Shown here in pieces: positions 25,211 to 33,544 of a DNA stretch of 64,000 nucleotides. Location: positions 248,001-312,000 of the forward strand of contig JADJPK010000008.1 in assembly GCA_016713305.1 (NCBI GenBank), written 5' to 3'. This DNA comes from Betaproteobacteria bacterium. Its GTDB lineage: Bacteria; Pseudomonadota; Gammaproteobacteria; Burkholderiales; Ga0077523. Position numbers and translations under genes: made by a program. Position 1 is the stretch's first letter. The number at the start of each line of letters is the position of its first letter. The notes beneath the pieces are model-generated. The model searched no databases, was not told where the DNA came from, and saw only the letters and a list, made by a program, of their open reading frames with translations.

Positions 25211-25300
25211 ATGTCGCGAACGGCCCCGCTCGCCCATCATCGGGCTACCGCCAGGGGTGCCGCGGCGGGATTCAGAGGTGGAGCGGAGAGCGATCGTTCG

Positions 25301-26842
25301 ATGGATGCGGTGCAGCTGATCGCACGGGGCCGGACCGCAGTGCAACGTGGCGACTACGACAGCGCACGGGCGTGCTTCGAGGAGGTCCTGCGGATCGCGC
25401 CGCAGTCCGATATCGCGCTAGGCGGGCTGGGGCACTGTCTCGCCCGGCTGGGACACGTCCGGGAGGCGCGCGAGCGCCTGCTGGAAGCCGCGCGGCTCCT
25501 GCAGCGACCCGCGCGGAAGTCCGGCAACGTCGATCCGCTGCTCGATCTCGCGCACGAGCTGCACGGGCTGTTCGCGTTCGAACCTTCCCTGGCCGTCATC
25601 GATGCGGCGCTGAAGATCCATCCGGCCGCCGCCCGCGGCCATCACCTGCGTGCACAGGCCCTGGTGCGCATGAACCGGCATGAAGAGGCCCGCGTGTCCG
25701 CCCTGCGGGCCCGCACGCTGGCGCCGGACGCATCGAACGCGGCGATTCTTCTCGCCACGATCGACATCGAACTCGGCAGGCTCGACGAGGCCCGTTCGTT
25801 GTTGGAGACGGTGGGGGCGAAGCCGGGCGATCCCAATCTCGGTCGTGCGCTGTTCGAGCTGGGGCGCGTGCTGGACCGGCAGGGAGATGCTCCGCGGGCT
25901 TTCGAGTCGATATCGCGCGCGGGCCGGCTCGCGCTGTCCCGTCTGCCGCCCGGGCGCTTCGACGCGAATGCCGTGCCCTCGAGTCTCGCGCTGGAACGCA
26001 CCCTCTGCACCGCCAGTTTCGTCGAGGACACGGCAGACGAGGGCCAAGCACGGTCGCCGGTGTTCATGATCGGCTTCTACCGTTCGGGGACAACGCTTCT
26101 CGAGCAGGTGCTGGACGCCCATCCGCAAGTGTCGACCAGCGACGAGCACGACATCGTGCCCAGGCTGATGCGCCATCTCGGGCGGCAGGCCGCAAGCCCC
26201 GGCGAGCACTGGACGCGGACGTTCCAGGCCGTGGGGCCCGCGGGGCGGCAGAAGCTGCGTTCGCAGTACTGGACGCTGGCGGAGGAGAGGGTGGGCCGTG
26301 CTCTTGCGGCCTCCGAGCGGTTCGTGGACAAGACGGCCATGAACACATTGCACGCGGGTTTCATTCGCGCCCTGTTTCCCCAGTCGCCGGTCGTCTTTTG
26401 CTTGCGCGATCCGCGCGACGTGCTCCTGAGCTGCTTCATGCAGGCTTTCGCACCGGATCCGCTCACGGTGCATTTCCTCGACTGGACCACCGGCGCCCGG
26501 TTCTACGATGCGGTGATGTCGCACTGGGAGCACATGCGCAGCGAACTGGACATCGCGTGCGTCGAGATCCGCTACGAGGACCTGGTGCGCGATCTGCGGC
26601 AGGCGGTCGGGCCGGTCCTGTCGCAGATGGGGCTGGAGTGGCAGGACGCGCCGGCTTCGTTTCACGAGCATGCGCGCGGCAAGGTGATATCCACGCCGAG
26701 CTTTGCCGACGTGTCGCGCCCGTTGTATCGATCCGCCGAAGGCCGCTGGCGCCGCTACGCGAAGGAGTTCGATGGCGTCGCGCAGTGGCTCGATCCGCAC
26801 GTGATCCGCTACGGCTACGGCGATCGCGCGCGAGTCGAGTGA
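25301..26842 (+). CDS. TPR-domain sulfotransferase
   Basis: The 513-residue protein begins with tetratricopeptide repeats (residues 1-190: AVQRGDYDSARACFEEVLRI, then further 34-residue units) and continues into a sulfotransferase domain. The 5'-phosphosulfate loop is FMIGFYRSGTTLLEQVLDAHP near residue 262, and the 3'-phosphate site is VVFCLRDPRDVLLSCF near 368. Such fusions transfer sulfate from PAPS to proteins or glycans, and often lie near surface-polymer genes. I use ATG 25301, which precedes the first TPR and has GGAGAG upstream; ATG 25211 would add 30 residues with no family match and overlaps no promoter box only by one base. Confidence 0.83.
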   Translation: MDAVQLIARGRTAVQRGDYDSARACFEEVLRIAPQSDIALGGLGHCLARLGHVREARERLLEAARLLQRPARKSGNVDPLLDLAHELHGLFAFEPSLAVIDAALKIHPAAARGHHLRAQALVRMNRHEEARVSALRARTLAPDASNAAILLATIDIELGRLDEARSLLETVGAKPGDPNLGRALFELGRVLDRQGDAPRAFESISRAGRLALSRLPPGRFDANAVPSSLALERTLCTASFVEDTADEGQARSPVFMIGFYRSGTTLLEQVLDAHPQVSTSDEHDIVPRLMRHLGRQAASPGEHWTRTFQAVGPAGRQKLRSQYWTLAEERVGRALAASERFVDKTAMNTLHAGFIRALFPQSPVVFCLRDPRDVLLSCFMQAFAPDPLTVHFLDWTTGARFYDAVMSHWEHMRSELDIACVEIRYEDLVRDLRQAVGPVLSQMGLEWQDAPASFHEHARGKVISTPSFADVSRPLYRSAEGRWRRYAKEFDGVAQWLDPHVIRYGYGDRARVE

Positions 26843-27059
26843 TCTCCCGTTCGGAGGAGTCCCCCCGGCGCGGCCCTGCATCCATCCCGGATTCCATGGC
26901 GACCGGTGCCACTGCACTGGCGGGTCGGTGGTTGCCGCATGGTTCCGGGCCCCCTCGCCGCGGGTTGCCAGCCCGGAAACCGGGACGTGTGCGGACCGTC
27001 CCAGGCAGCGGCCAGCCGCAAGACCTGCGTCGCGGCCGCGCACAAGGGTCGGATCGCGT

Positions 27060-27560
27060 CTAGCCCGATACTTGCCGGATCGGGGCGGCGCCTTCCCTCG
27101 GCCGGGAGGACATCGCCCGGGTCCCGGCGGGGCCGGCGCCGGACCCGGCCCGACCCAACCGGTCCGACATCGCGCGCAGAAGTCGCAGCGCCTGCTCGTA
27201 CTTCATCGATGCCGGATCGAATCTGTCCGCGGGCAAGCCGGCTTCCGCCAGAAGGCCATCGTCGCCCAGCGAATAGAAGCCCATGGACCAGTCGGCGAAC
27301 TGCCGCACGGCGATCGGGCCGTAACCGAGGAGCACGAGATCCTTGTGCCGGGGGTCGGTCATGAGCTTCGAATAGAGCGCGTTCACGGCATCCGCGGGTC
27401 CCTCCAGGACCTGGAGAAACTCTTCGGCCCCGAACGTCAGCATGCCCGTGAGCCCCGCTTGCGCATTGCGGCTTCGGGCCACATCCAGCATCTGGACGAG
27501 TTCCGACATGGACAGCGGCCCGGACATCCTGCTCGCGTATACCAGTTGCACCAGATTCAT
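27060..27560 (-). CDS. BLUF-domain blue-light sensor
   Basis: The 166-residue protein starts MNLVQLVYAS and matches BLUF photoreceptors, which bind FAD and respond to blue light. Key residues fall at standard positions: Tyr8 (LVYAS), Asn32 (ARSRNAQAG), Gln50 (EFLQVLEG), and Trp91/Met93 (ADWSMGF). After residue 100 comes a short helical C-terminal extension (DPASMKYEQALRLLRAMSD) like that of PixD/Slr1694-type short BLUF proteins, then a Gly/Arg/Pro-rich tail. No output domain is fused, so it should act by protein contact. It is the last gene of the chemotaxis row, 181 bases after cheB. Confidence 0.9.
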   Translation of the reverse strand: MNLVQLVYASRMSGPLSMSELVQMLDVARSRNAQAGLTGMLTFGAEEFLQVLEGPADAVNALYSKLMTDPRHKDLVLLGYGPIAVRQFADWSMGFYSLGDDGLLAEAGLPADRFDPASMKYEQALRLLRAMSDRLGRAGSGAGPAGTRAMSSRPREGAAPIRQVSG

Positions 27561-27741
27561 GGGGATCTCCCGATTGGCACGACGTGACTCAGGCGGCGCG
27601 TCTGCAGTCCACGCTGCATGACGGTGCCGTCTCCCTGGAACGACTCCGGCCCGGGCGGGTCGACTCCTGCCCGATCCGGCTTGCTTCCATCCCCGACCTC
27701 GGCATGGTCTGATCGGTCTGCCCGCGGGTGGCTGCCGGTCC

Positions 27742-28822
27742 TCACGCCAGTCGGCTGATCTCTCTGGCGATCTCGGCCAACGGCACGATCGCGTCCACGG
27801 CGCCAAGCTTCACGGCTTCCTTCGGCATGCCGTACACCACGCAGGTCGCCTCGTCCTGCGCGACGGTCCGGGGCACCGACGTCGTGCATCTCCTTCATGC
27901 CGCGCGCGCCGTCGTCCCCCATGCCCGTCATGATGATGCCCGTGGCGTTCCGCCCGGCCTGCTGCGCGACCGACCGGAACAGCACGTCCACGGAGGGCCG
28001 ATGCCGGTTGACCACCGGGCCATCGATCACGTTGACCTGGTAGTAGGCGCCATTTCGCTGCAGCAGCATGTGTTTCCCGCCCGGGGCGATCAAGGCGCGG
28101 CCGGGCACGACGCGATCTCCGTGCGCGGCTTCCCGCACGTCGATCTGGCAGACGCTGTCCAACCGCTGGGCGAAGGATGCGGTGAACTTCTCCGGCATGT
28201 GCTGCACGATCACGATGCCGGGACAGACCCGTGGCAATGCCACCAGGACCTCTTCGAGTGCCTGCGTCCCTCCCGTGGAGGTGCCGATGGCGACCACGCG
28301 TTCGGTGGTGCGGGCCATCGCATGCGCGTTCGAAGGCAGGATCGCATCGGCGGTCAGCTTGGGCGCGGGATTCACCATTCCCGCGGGTGCCGGACTCTTG
28401 GCGGCGGTCGCGCGAGGTTTGGCACGCGCTGCGGTCTTGACGGCCCCGATGAGTTCGGCCGCGGATTCCGTGAGGAAGTCCTTGAGTCCGATCTTGGGTT
28501 TGGTCACGAAGCTCACCGCACCGGCGGACAGTGCCTGCATGGTCGTTTCCGCGCCTTTTTCCGTGAGCGTGGAGCAGATGACGACCGGCGTGGGGCGTTC
28601 CGCCATGATCTTGCGCAGGAACGTGATGCCGTCCATGCGGGGCATCTCCACGTCCAGCACGATGACGTCGGGCCATTTCATCTTCATCCGTTCCATGGCG
28701 AGCAACGGATCGGCGACGGCCGCCATCACTTCCAGGGACGGGTCGCGCGCGAGCTGATCGGTCAGCACCTTGCGCACGACCGCCGAATCGTCCACCACCA
28801 GAACTTGCGTCTTGTTGCTCAT
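27742..28822 (-). CDS. cheB: Chemotaxis methylesterase CheB, single-base frameshift
   Basis: The receiver domain (VVDDSAVVRKVL, phosphorylated Asp in VIVLDVEMPRMDG, TKPKIG) is followed by a linker and the methylesterase domain. That domain has GTSTGGTQALEEVL with the catalytic Ser, VIVQHMPEKF with the His, and IIMTGMGDDGARGMKEM with the Asp. After MHD the frame is lost: a run of four G on the plus strand (27870-27873) has one base too many. Removing it continues VAQDEATCVVYGMPKEAV to a TGA at 27742, a 359-residue product of normal size. CheB demethylates and deamidates MCPs. The gene overlaps cheD by four bases. Confidence 0.88.
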
Positions 28823-29337
28823 GCGGGTCTCCGAAGAGTCTCGTCGGACGGTGGCTGGCGTTCAAAGCGGACCCGGACGTCTCCGGTCGCCAGATCGAAC
28901 TCCACGTGCCGGTGCCCGCTGCCGCCGGTGTCTTCCATGTAGAGCGTGAATCCGTTCTTCTCGAGCAGGGATCGGCCGGCGGCGACGTTCCGGTCGCCGA
29001 TCTCGGAGATCGACGAGCGGCGGATCATGGGGAACATGTGCCCGCCGCCCACGAGACTGGCGCGATACTCAGCGGGCCTGCTGCCGGCGCGTGTGATGTG
29101 CCTTACGAGTTCCGCGATTGCCTCGTCGGCGTAGGCACCCGGTTTGGAGCCAGGCCGCCGGCGGCCCGACGGCAGGAGATAGTGGCACATGCCCCCCATG
29201 CGCCGCTTGGGGTGCCACAGCGCGATGGACACGCAACTGCCCAGCAGGGTGCTGATGCGGCCCGGCGCAGGACCGAAATGGAGATCGCCCGGCATGAGGT
29301 AGATCTCCTCGATGGCGGGCTGCCAGGTTGCGATCAT
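28819..29337 (-). CDS. cheD: Chemoreceptor glutamine deamidase CheD
   Basis: The 172-residue protein carries the CheD signature: the catalytic Cys in LLGSCVSIALWHPKRR, the His in GGMCHYLLPSG, and the Thr/Ser region of GSGHRHVEF. CheD deamidates receptor glutamines and can interact with CheC or CheY. Its stop overlaps the cheB start, and it follows cheR by ten bases, so the three adaptation enzymes are made together. Confidence 0.93.
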   Translation of the reverse strand: MIATWQPAIEEIYLMPGDLHFGPAPGRISTLLGSCVSIALWHPKRRMGGMCHYLLPSGRRRPGSKPGAYADEAIAELVRHITRAGSRPAEYRASLVGGGHMFPMIRRSSISEIGDRNVAAGRSLLEKNGFTLYMEDTGGSGHRHVEFDLATGDVRVRFERQPPSDETLRRPA

Positions 29338-29347
29338 CGTCGGGGGC

Positions 29348-30154
29348 TCAGGTGGGCGCGTACACCGTGGGCAGTTCCGCGCGCAAGGCGGCCGTCACGC
29401 CGTTGAGGCTCTCGGAGTGGCCGATCACGAGCCGTCCCTCCGGTCCCAGGCGTTGAGCGAGCCGCTCGACCAGCGACTTCTTGGTCTCCACGTCGAAATA
29501 GATCATCACGTTGCGCAGGAAGATCACATCGAAGGGGGGGCCCTCCGCGAACGGGCGCTGCAGGTTGACCTGCTGGAAACGAATGCGGTTGCGCAAGGCC
29601 TTCGCCATCAGGAACTGCCCCTCGTACGGACCGGTTCCCTTGAGGCAGAAGCGGCTCAGATAGGCCTTGGGAATGTGCTCGGCCCGTTCCATCGGATAAA
29701 GGCCCTGACGTGCGGAGTCGAGCACACGGGTGGAGATGTCGGAGGCCAGGATTTCCCATGGCCTCTCTCCGAGCGTATCCGCCGCCACCATGGCGATGGT
29801 GTACGGCTCCTCCCCACTGGAGCATGCGGCACTCCACACGCGGAATGCACGGCCCGCCGGAGCGGCACGCATGCGTTCCCTGAGCCATTCGAAGTGCTTC
29901 GGCTCGCGGAAGAAATAGGTCTCGTTGGTGGTCAGCAGGTCGATCGCCGTCTGCAGCTCCGCGGGATCGACGCCACCATCGATGCGCTGCAGATAGTCCG
30001 TATAGGACCGCAGGCCGAGCTTGTGCAGCCGCCGTCCGAGTCGGCCGCACACCATGGGCTTCTTCTGAGACGACAACGTGATGCCCGCCTCCCGGTAGAG
30101 CAGGGTGCGCAGCGAGTCGAACTCGCGGTCGGTGATGGCGGTTTCCAGGACCAT
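29348..30154 (-). CDS. cheR: Chemotaxis methyltransferase CheR
   Basis: The 268-residue enzyme methylates receptor glutamates using S-adenosylmethionine. The all-alpha N-domain (ITDREFDSLRTLLYREAGI) is followed by the catalytic domain with TTNETYFFREPKHF, the SAM-binding ACSSGEEPYTIAM, LASDISTRVLDSARQG, and FDVIFLRNVMIYFD. It sits between cheW and cheD, each within about ten bases. It has no C-terminal TPR, so it belongs to the short canonical form. Confidence 0.95.
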   Translation of the reverse strand: MVLETAITDREFDSLRTLLYREAGITLSSQKKPMVCGRLGRRLHKLGLRSYTDYLQRIDGGVDPAELQTAIDLLTTNETYFFREPKHFEWLRERMRAAPAGRAFRVWSAACSSGEEPYTIAMVAADTLGERPWEILASDISTRVLDSARQGLYPMERAEHIPKAYLSRFCLKGTGPYEGQFLMAKALRNRIRFQQVNLQRPFAEGPPFDVIFLRNVMIYFDVETKKSLVERLAQRLGPEGRLVIGHSESLNGVTAALRAELPTVYAPT

Positions 30155-30163
30155 GCGGGAGCC

Positions 30164-30688
30164 TCAGTGAGTGACCGCTTGCGGGTCGAGAGCCAGCGCG
30201 GCCATCTCGTCCACGGCCAGTACCCGGGTCAGTTCCAGCAGGATCACGAAACGGCCTGCGACCTTGCCCATTCCCGACACGAAATCGGAACGGATGCCGG
30301 CGCCGAAGGTCGGCGCCGGTTCTATGTCCGCGTCCGCGATGTCGAGCACTTCACTCACCGAGTCGACCAGCACGCCGACGTCCTGGAACTCGCCCTCCGT
30401 CTCGGCCTCGATGATGACGATGCACGAGCGCTTGCCGATACCGGAGGGCGGACGGCCGAAGCGGGCATTCAGGTCGACGACGGGCACCACCGATCCCCGC
30501 AGGTTGATCACGCCGCGAATGAACTGCGGCATCATCGGAACGGACGTGAGCGCCCCGCACTCGATGATCTCCTTGATGTTCAGGATGCCCACCGCGTACA
30601 TCTCCCCGGCGAGCTGGAACGTCAGGAACTGCCTGGCGGCCGGAACCGGGGCCGCGGCATGGGCCGCGGACTCCATGACACGACTCAT
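30164..30688 (-). CDS. cheW: Chemotaxis coupling protein CheW
   Basis: The 174-residue scaffold links receptors to CheA. The SH3-like fold is recognisable by LTFQLAGEMYAVGILNIKEI, PQFIRGVINLRGSVVPVVDL and VLVDSVSEVLDI; the Arg of FIRGVINLRG is the conserved CheA/MCP contact. It lies nine bases after the large MCP gene and nine before cheR. Confidence 0.95.
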   Translation of the reverse strand: MSRVMESAAHAAAPVPAARQFLTFQLAGEMYAVGILNIKEIIECGALTSVPMMPQFIRGVINLRGSVVPVVDLNARFGRPPSGIGKRSCIVIIEAETEGEFQDVGVLVDSVSEVLDIADADIEPAPTFGAGIRSDFVSGMGKVAGRFVILLELTRVLAVDEMAALALDPQAVTH

Positions 30689-30697
30689 TCCGGTCTC

Positions 30698-33514
30698 CTA
30701 GAATTTCTCGAAGTAGGACTCGTCGAACGCCGCGCCGTCCGTTCCCGTGCGGCGCAAGGGAACGGCATTGCGCATCGATTGCCGGCGTCCGGGCTCGGAC
30801 CCGGGAGAACTCGCTGCCCGCCGGGCGGCCGTGCGGGAATCGATCTGGAAGAACGCCATGAGCTCCTGCAACTGCTCCGCCTGGCCGCTCATCTCCTCGG
30901 CCGTGGCGGCGAGCTGCTCGGAAGCGGACGCGTTCTGCTGCGTCGCCTGGTTGAGCTGATTCATGGCGCCGTTGATCTGCGACACCCCGGTGGACTGCTC
31001 CTCCGAAGCGGCCGTGATCTCCTGCACCAGATCCGAGGTCTTGCGAATGCTGGGCACCATCTCCTCCAGCAGCCTGCCGGCGCGCTCCGCCTGATCCACG
31101 CTGCTGCCGGCCAGGGTGCCGATCTCCTGCGCGGCCACCTGGCTGCGCTCCGCCAGTTTGCGCACTTCGGCGGCCACCACGGCAAAGCCCTTGCCGTGCT
31201 CGCCGGCGCGGGCCGCCTCGATGGCGGCGTTCAGAGCGAGCAGATTGGTCTGATAGGCAATGTCGTCGATGATGCCGATGCGGTCGGCGATCTGCTTCAT
31301 CGCCTGCACGGTCTGTGTCACCGCGTTCCCGCCTTCGGATGCTTCCGTCGCCGCCTTCGACGCCATGCCGTCGGTGACCTTGGCGTTCTCCGAGTTCTGC
31401 GAGATGGAGGCGGACATCTCCTCCACGGATGCGCTCGTCTCTTCCACGCTCGCCGCCTGCTCGCTGGCGCTCTGCGAGATCGACTGCGCCGTGGCGCTGA
31501 CCTGCTCCGCGGCTCCGGTCAGCGAATCTGCCGACGTCCTTACCTCCGAGATCACCTGGCTCAGGCGTTCAGAGGTTGCGTTGCAGTCGTTCTTCAGCAC
31601 CCCGAAGGTTCCCTGGAAGTCCTTGGTGATGCGCTGGGTGAGGTCGCCCTGCGAGAGCGCGGACAGCACACGCGCCACCTCGTTCAGGCCTTCCTCGCTC
31701 GTGGCGAGCAGCGTGTTCATGCGTTCGCCCAGCGCCTTGAAGAAGGCCTCCTTGTTCTCGATGGCCACGCGGCGGGTGAAATCGCCCTGCGCGGCCGCCG
31801 ATACGATATCGTTGATCTCGCGCTCGATGGCGACTTCCTGCGTGCGGTCCTTCCATTCCACGACCGATCCCAGGCGCTTCCCCTGCGCGTCCACGACCGG
31901 ATTGGCGATGAGCTGGAAGCTGCGTCCCGCCACCTCGATCTGCGTCTTGTGCGTGCCGCGCAACTGGCCCAGCAGGTTGCGCTGGTGTGCCGGATTGCGA
32001 TGGAACGCGTCGAAATTGGTGCCGATGACGGTCCGCACGTCGAAGTTGGGCAGCGCCTTGCGGATGTCGGCCTCTGCCGCCGTCAGCATTTCCTTCAGCG
32101 ACGTGTTCCAGTAGCGGATGTTGCCGTCGTTGTCGGCGATCATCACATTGGTGGTGACCTGGTCCAGCGCGTTGCGCACGGTGCTCATCTCGTTCTCCAG
32201 CACCACTTCCTGCGTGCGGTCCTTCCACTCCACGACCGATCCCAGGCGCTTGCCCTGGTCGTCGAACACCGGGTTGGCGATGAGCTGGAAGATGCGTCCG
32301 CCCACCTCGATCTGCGCCTTGTGCGTGCCGCGCAGATGGGCCAGGACGTTCCGCTGATGGGCCGGGTTGCGGTGGAACTGGTCGAAGTTCGTGCCGATGA
32401 CCGTGCGCACGTCGAACTGAGGCAACGCCTTGCGGATGTCCGACTCCGCGCCCGTGAGCATTTCCTTGAGCGAACTGTTCCAGTAGGTGATCGTGCCGTC
32501 GTTGTCGGCGATCATCACGTTGGTCGTGACGTTGTCCAGTGCATTGCGGATGCGCGTGCCGTGGGCCTGCGTCTCCATGACCTGGCCCAGTTTCTCGCGC
32601 AGGCTCTCGATGGCGGTTCCGAGGCGAGCCCGGTCGCCCGGAAGGGATTCCATGCGCACGTCGAGCTTGCCTTCGCCATAGGCCAGGATGACGGACTCCA
32701 TGCGCGATTCGACGTCGGCCTGCAACCGCAGGATGTCTTCGGTGGCACGCGCGATATCCTTCCAGGCGCCCGGCAAGACGGTCGCGGCAGCTTGTTCCCG
32801 CACGGAACCGCCGGCATGAGCGTGAGCCCACGCCGCCTGCGCATCGAGCAGAGACCTGAGATTCGTGCGCGCCCGCTCGAGGTGCGACAGCGCTTCGTCG
32901 TCCCCGGCTTCGACAGACCCGCCCACGTCGCCATCCGCCAATGCCTTGGCCGCTTCGATCACACGCCGGTCTGCGCCGGTACGACGGGCGACGGTCAATC
33001 CGTAGACCGCCACGCCCAGGCCTGCGAACATCAGGACGAATGCCAGCGTGCGGGTCTGTGACCCGGCGTCATGCATCCGGGCGCCGGCCGATTCCGCATC
33101 ACGCTTGAGCGCCAGTGTGGCGTCGAGAGAGCCGGCCATGAGTGCACCATGCGCCGTGCCGAATTCCTGCGAACCCTTGCCTGACCCGGCATCGCGAGCG
33201 GCGCCGGCCGTCTGCGTCTCGAGTGTCTTGAGCTTGGCGGCATCCACCGGGCCGCCGGCGGGCAGCCGGCCAAGAGTTTCGGCGGCACGGAGGCTCGCGC
33301 TTTCGACGACATCGCGCGCGCCCGATCGGACGGCCGCAGCGCGTTCCACTGCGGTCTCGCGCCATTGCCGCACCGCGTCCATCGCGGCCATCCGCGCGGA
33401 GGCTTCGTCGCCCGCCCGCGTTCCGATGTTGCCCAGCCCGTTCGTCGTGACGACGGTGACCAGAGCAAGCAGCCCGGCGACGATGCCGAAGCCGATGCCA
33501 ATTCGTTTGTCCAT
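30698..33514 (-). CDS. Methyl-accepting chemotaxis protein with duplicated PAS domain
   Basis: The 938-residue receptor has two membrane helices (residues 5-25 and about 158-178) flanking a helical periplasmic domain, a HAMP-like region, and two nearly identical PAS-type units (about 325-440 and 450-565). The MCP signalling hairpin ends the protein. Each PAS unit contains TTNVMIADNDG, SLKEML, FDVRTVIGTNFD, FHRNPAHQRN, GSVVEWKDRTQEV. The signalling tip is AYQTNLLALNAAIEAARAGE followed by GFAVVAAEVRKLAERS. The C-terminus FDESYFEKF has no clear CheR-docking NWETF pentapeptide. It lies between cheA and cheW and is likely the main receptor of this pathway. The ligand is unknown. Confidence 0.93.
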   Translation of the reverse strand: MDKRIGIGFGIVAGLLALVTVVTTNGLGNIGTRAGDEASARMAAMDAVRQWRETAVERAAAVRSGARDVVESASLRAAETLGRLPAGGPVDAAKLKTLETQTAGAARDAGSGKGSQEFGTAHGALMAGSLDATLALKRDAESAGARMHDAGSQTRTLAFVLMFAGLGVAVYGLTVARRTGADRRVIEAAKALADGDVGGSVEAGDDEALSHLERARTNLRSLLDAQAAWAHAHAGGSVREQAAATVLPGAWKDIARATEDILRLQADVESRMESVILAYGEGKLDVRMESLPGDRARLGTAIESLREKLGQVMETQAHGTRIRNALDNVTTNVMIADNDGTITYWNSSLKEMLTGAESDIRKALPQFDVRTVIGTNFDQFHRNPAHQRNVLAHLRGTHKAQIEVGGRIFQLIANPVFDDQGKRLGSVVEWKDRTQEVVLENEMSTVRNALDQVTTNVMIADNDGNIRYWNTSLKEMLTAAEADIRKALPNFDVRTVIGTNFDAFHRNPAHQRNLLGQLRGTHKTQIEVAGRSFQLIANPVVDAQGKRLGSVVEWKDRTQEVAIEREINDIVSAAAQGDFTRRVAIENKEAFFKALGERMNTLLATSEEGLNEVARVLSALSQGDLTQRITKDFQGTFGVLKNDCNATSERLSQVISEVRTSADSLTGAAEQVSATAQSISQSASEQAASVEETSASVEEMSASISQNSENAKVTDGMASKAATEASEGGNAVTQTVQAMKQIADRIGIIDDIAYQTNLLALNAAIEAARAGEHGKGFAVVAAEVRKLAERSQVAAQEIGTLAGSSVDQAERAGRLLEEMVPSIRKTSDLVQEITAASEEQSTGVSQINGAMNQLNQATQQNASASEQLAATAEEMSGQAEQLQELMAFFQIDSRTAARRAASSPGSEPGRRQSMRNAVPLRRTGTDGAAFDESYFEKF
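31833..32565. repeat. Tandem in-frame duplication of a PAS-coding unit
   Basis: Two direct units of about 370 bases lie next to each other inside the MCP gene, with long identical stretches (for example around 31855-31880 and 32225-32255). The proteins encoded are about 80 percent identical by eye, implying a fairly recent duplication or gene conversion. Confidence 0.8.
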
Positions 33515-33544
33515 GGATGTTTCTCCTGGTGACGTTTCGTTGCG

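Noticed and set aside
29312..33061. Plus-strand open frame above 1200 codons opposite the cheR/cheW/MCP genes
   Set aside because: Antisense shadow of well-identified chemotaxis genes; no ribosome site and low-complexity composition.
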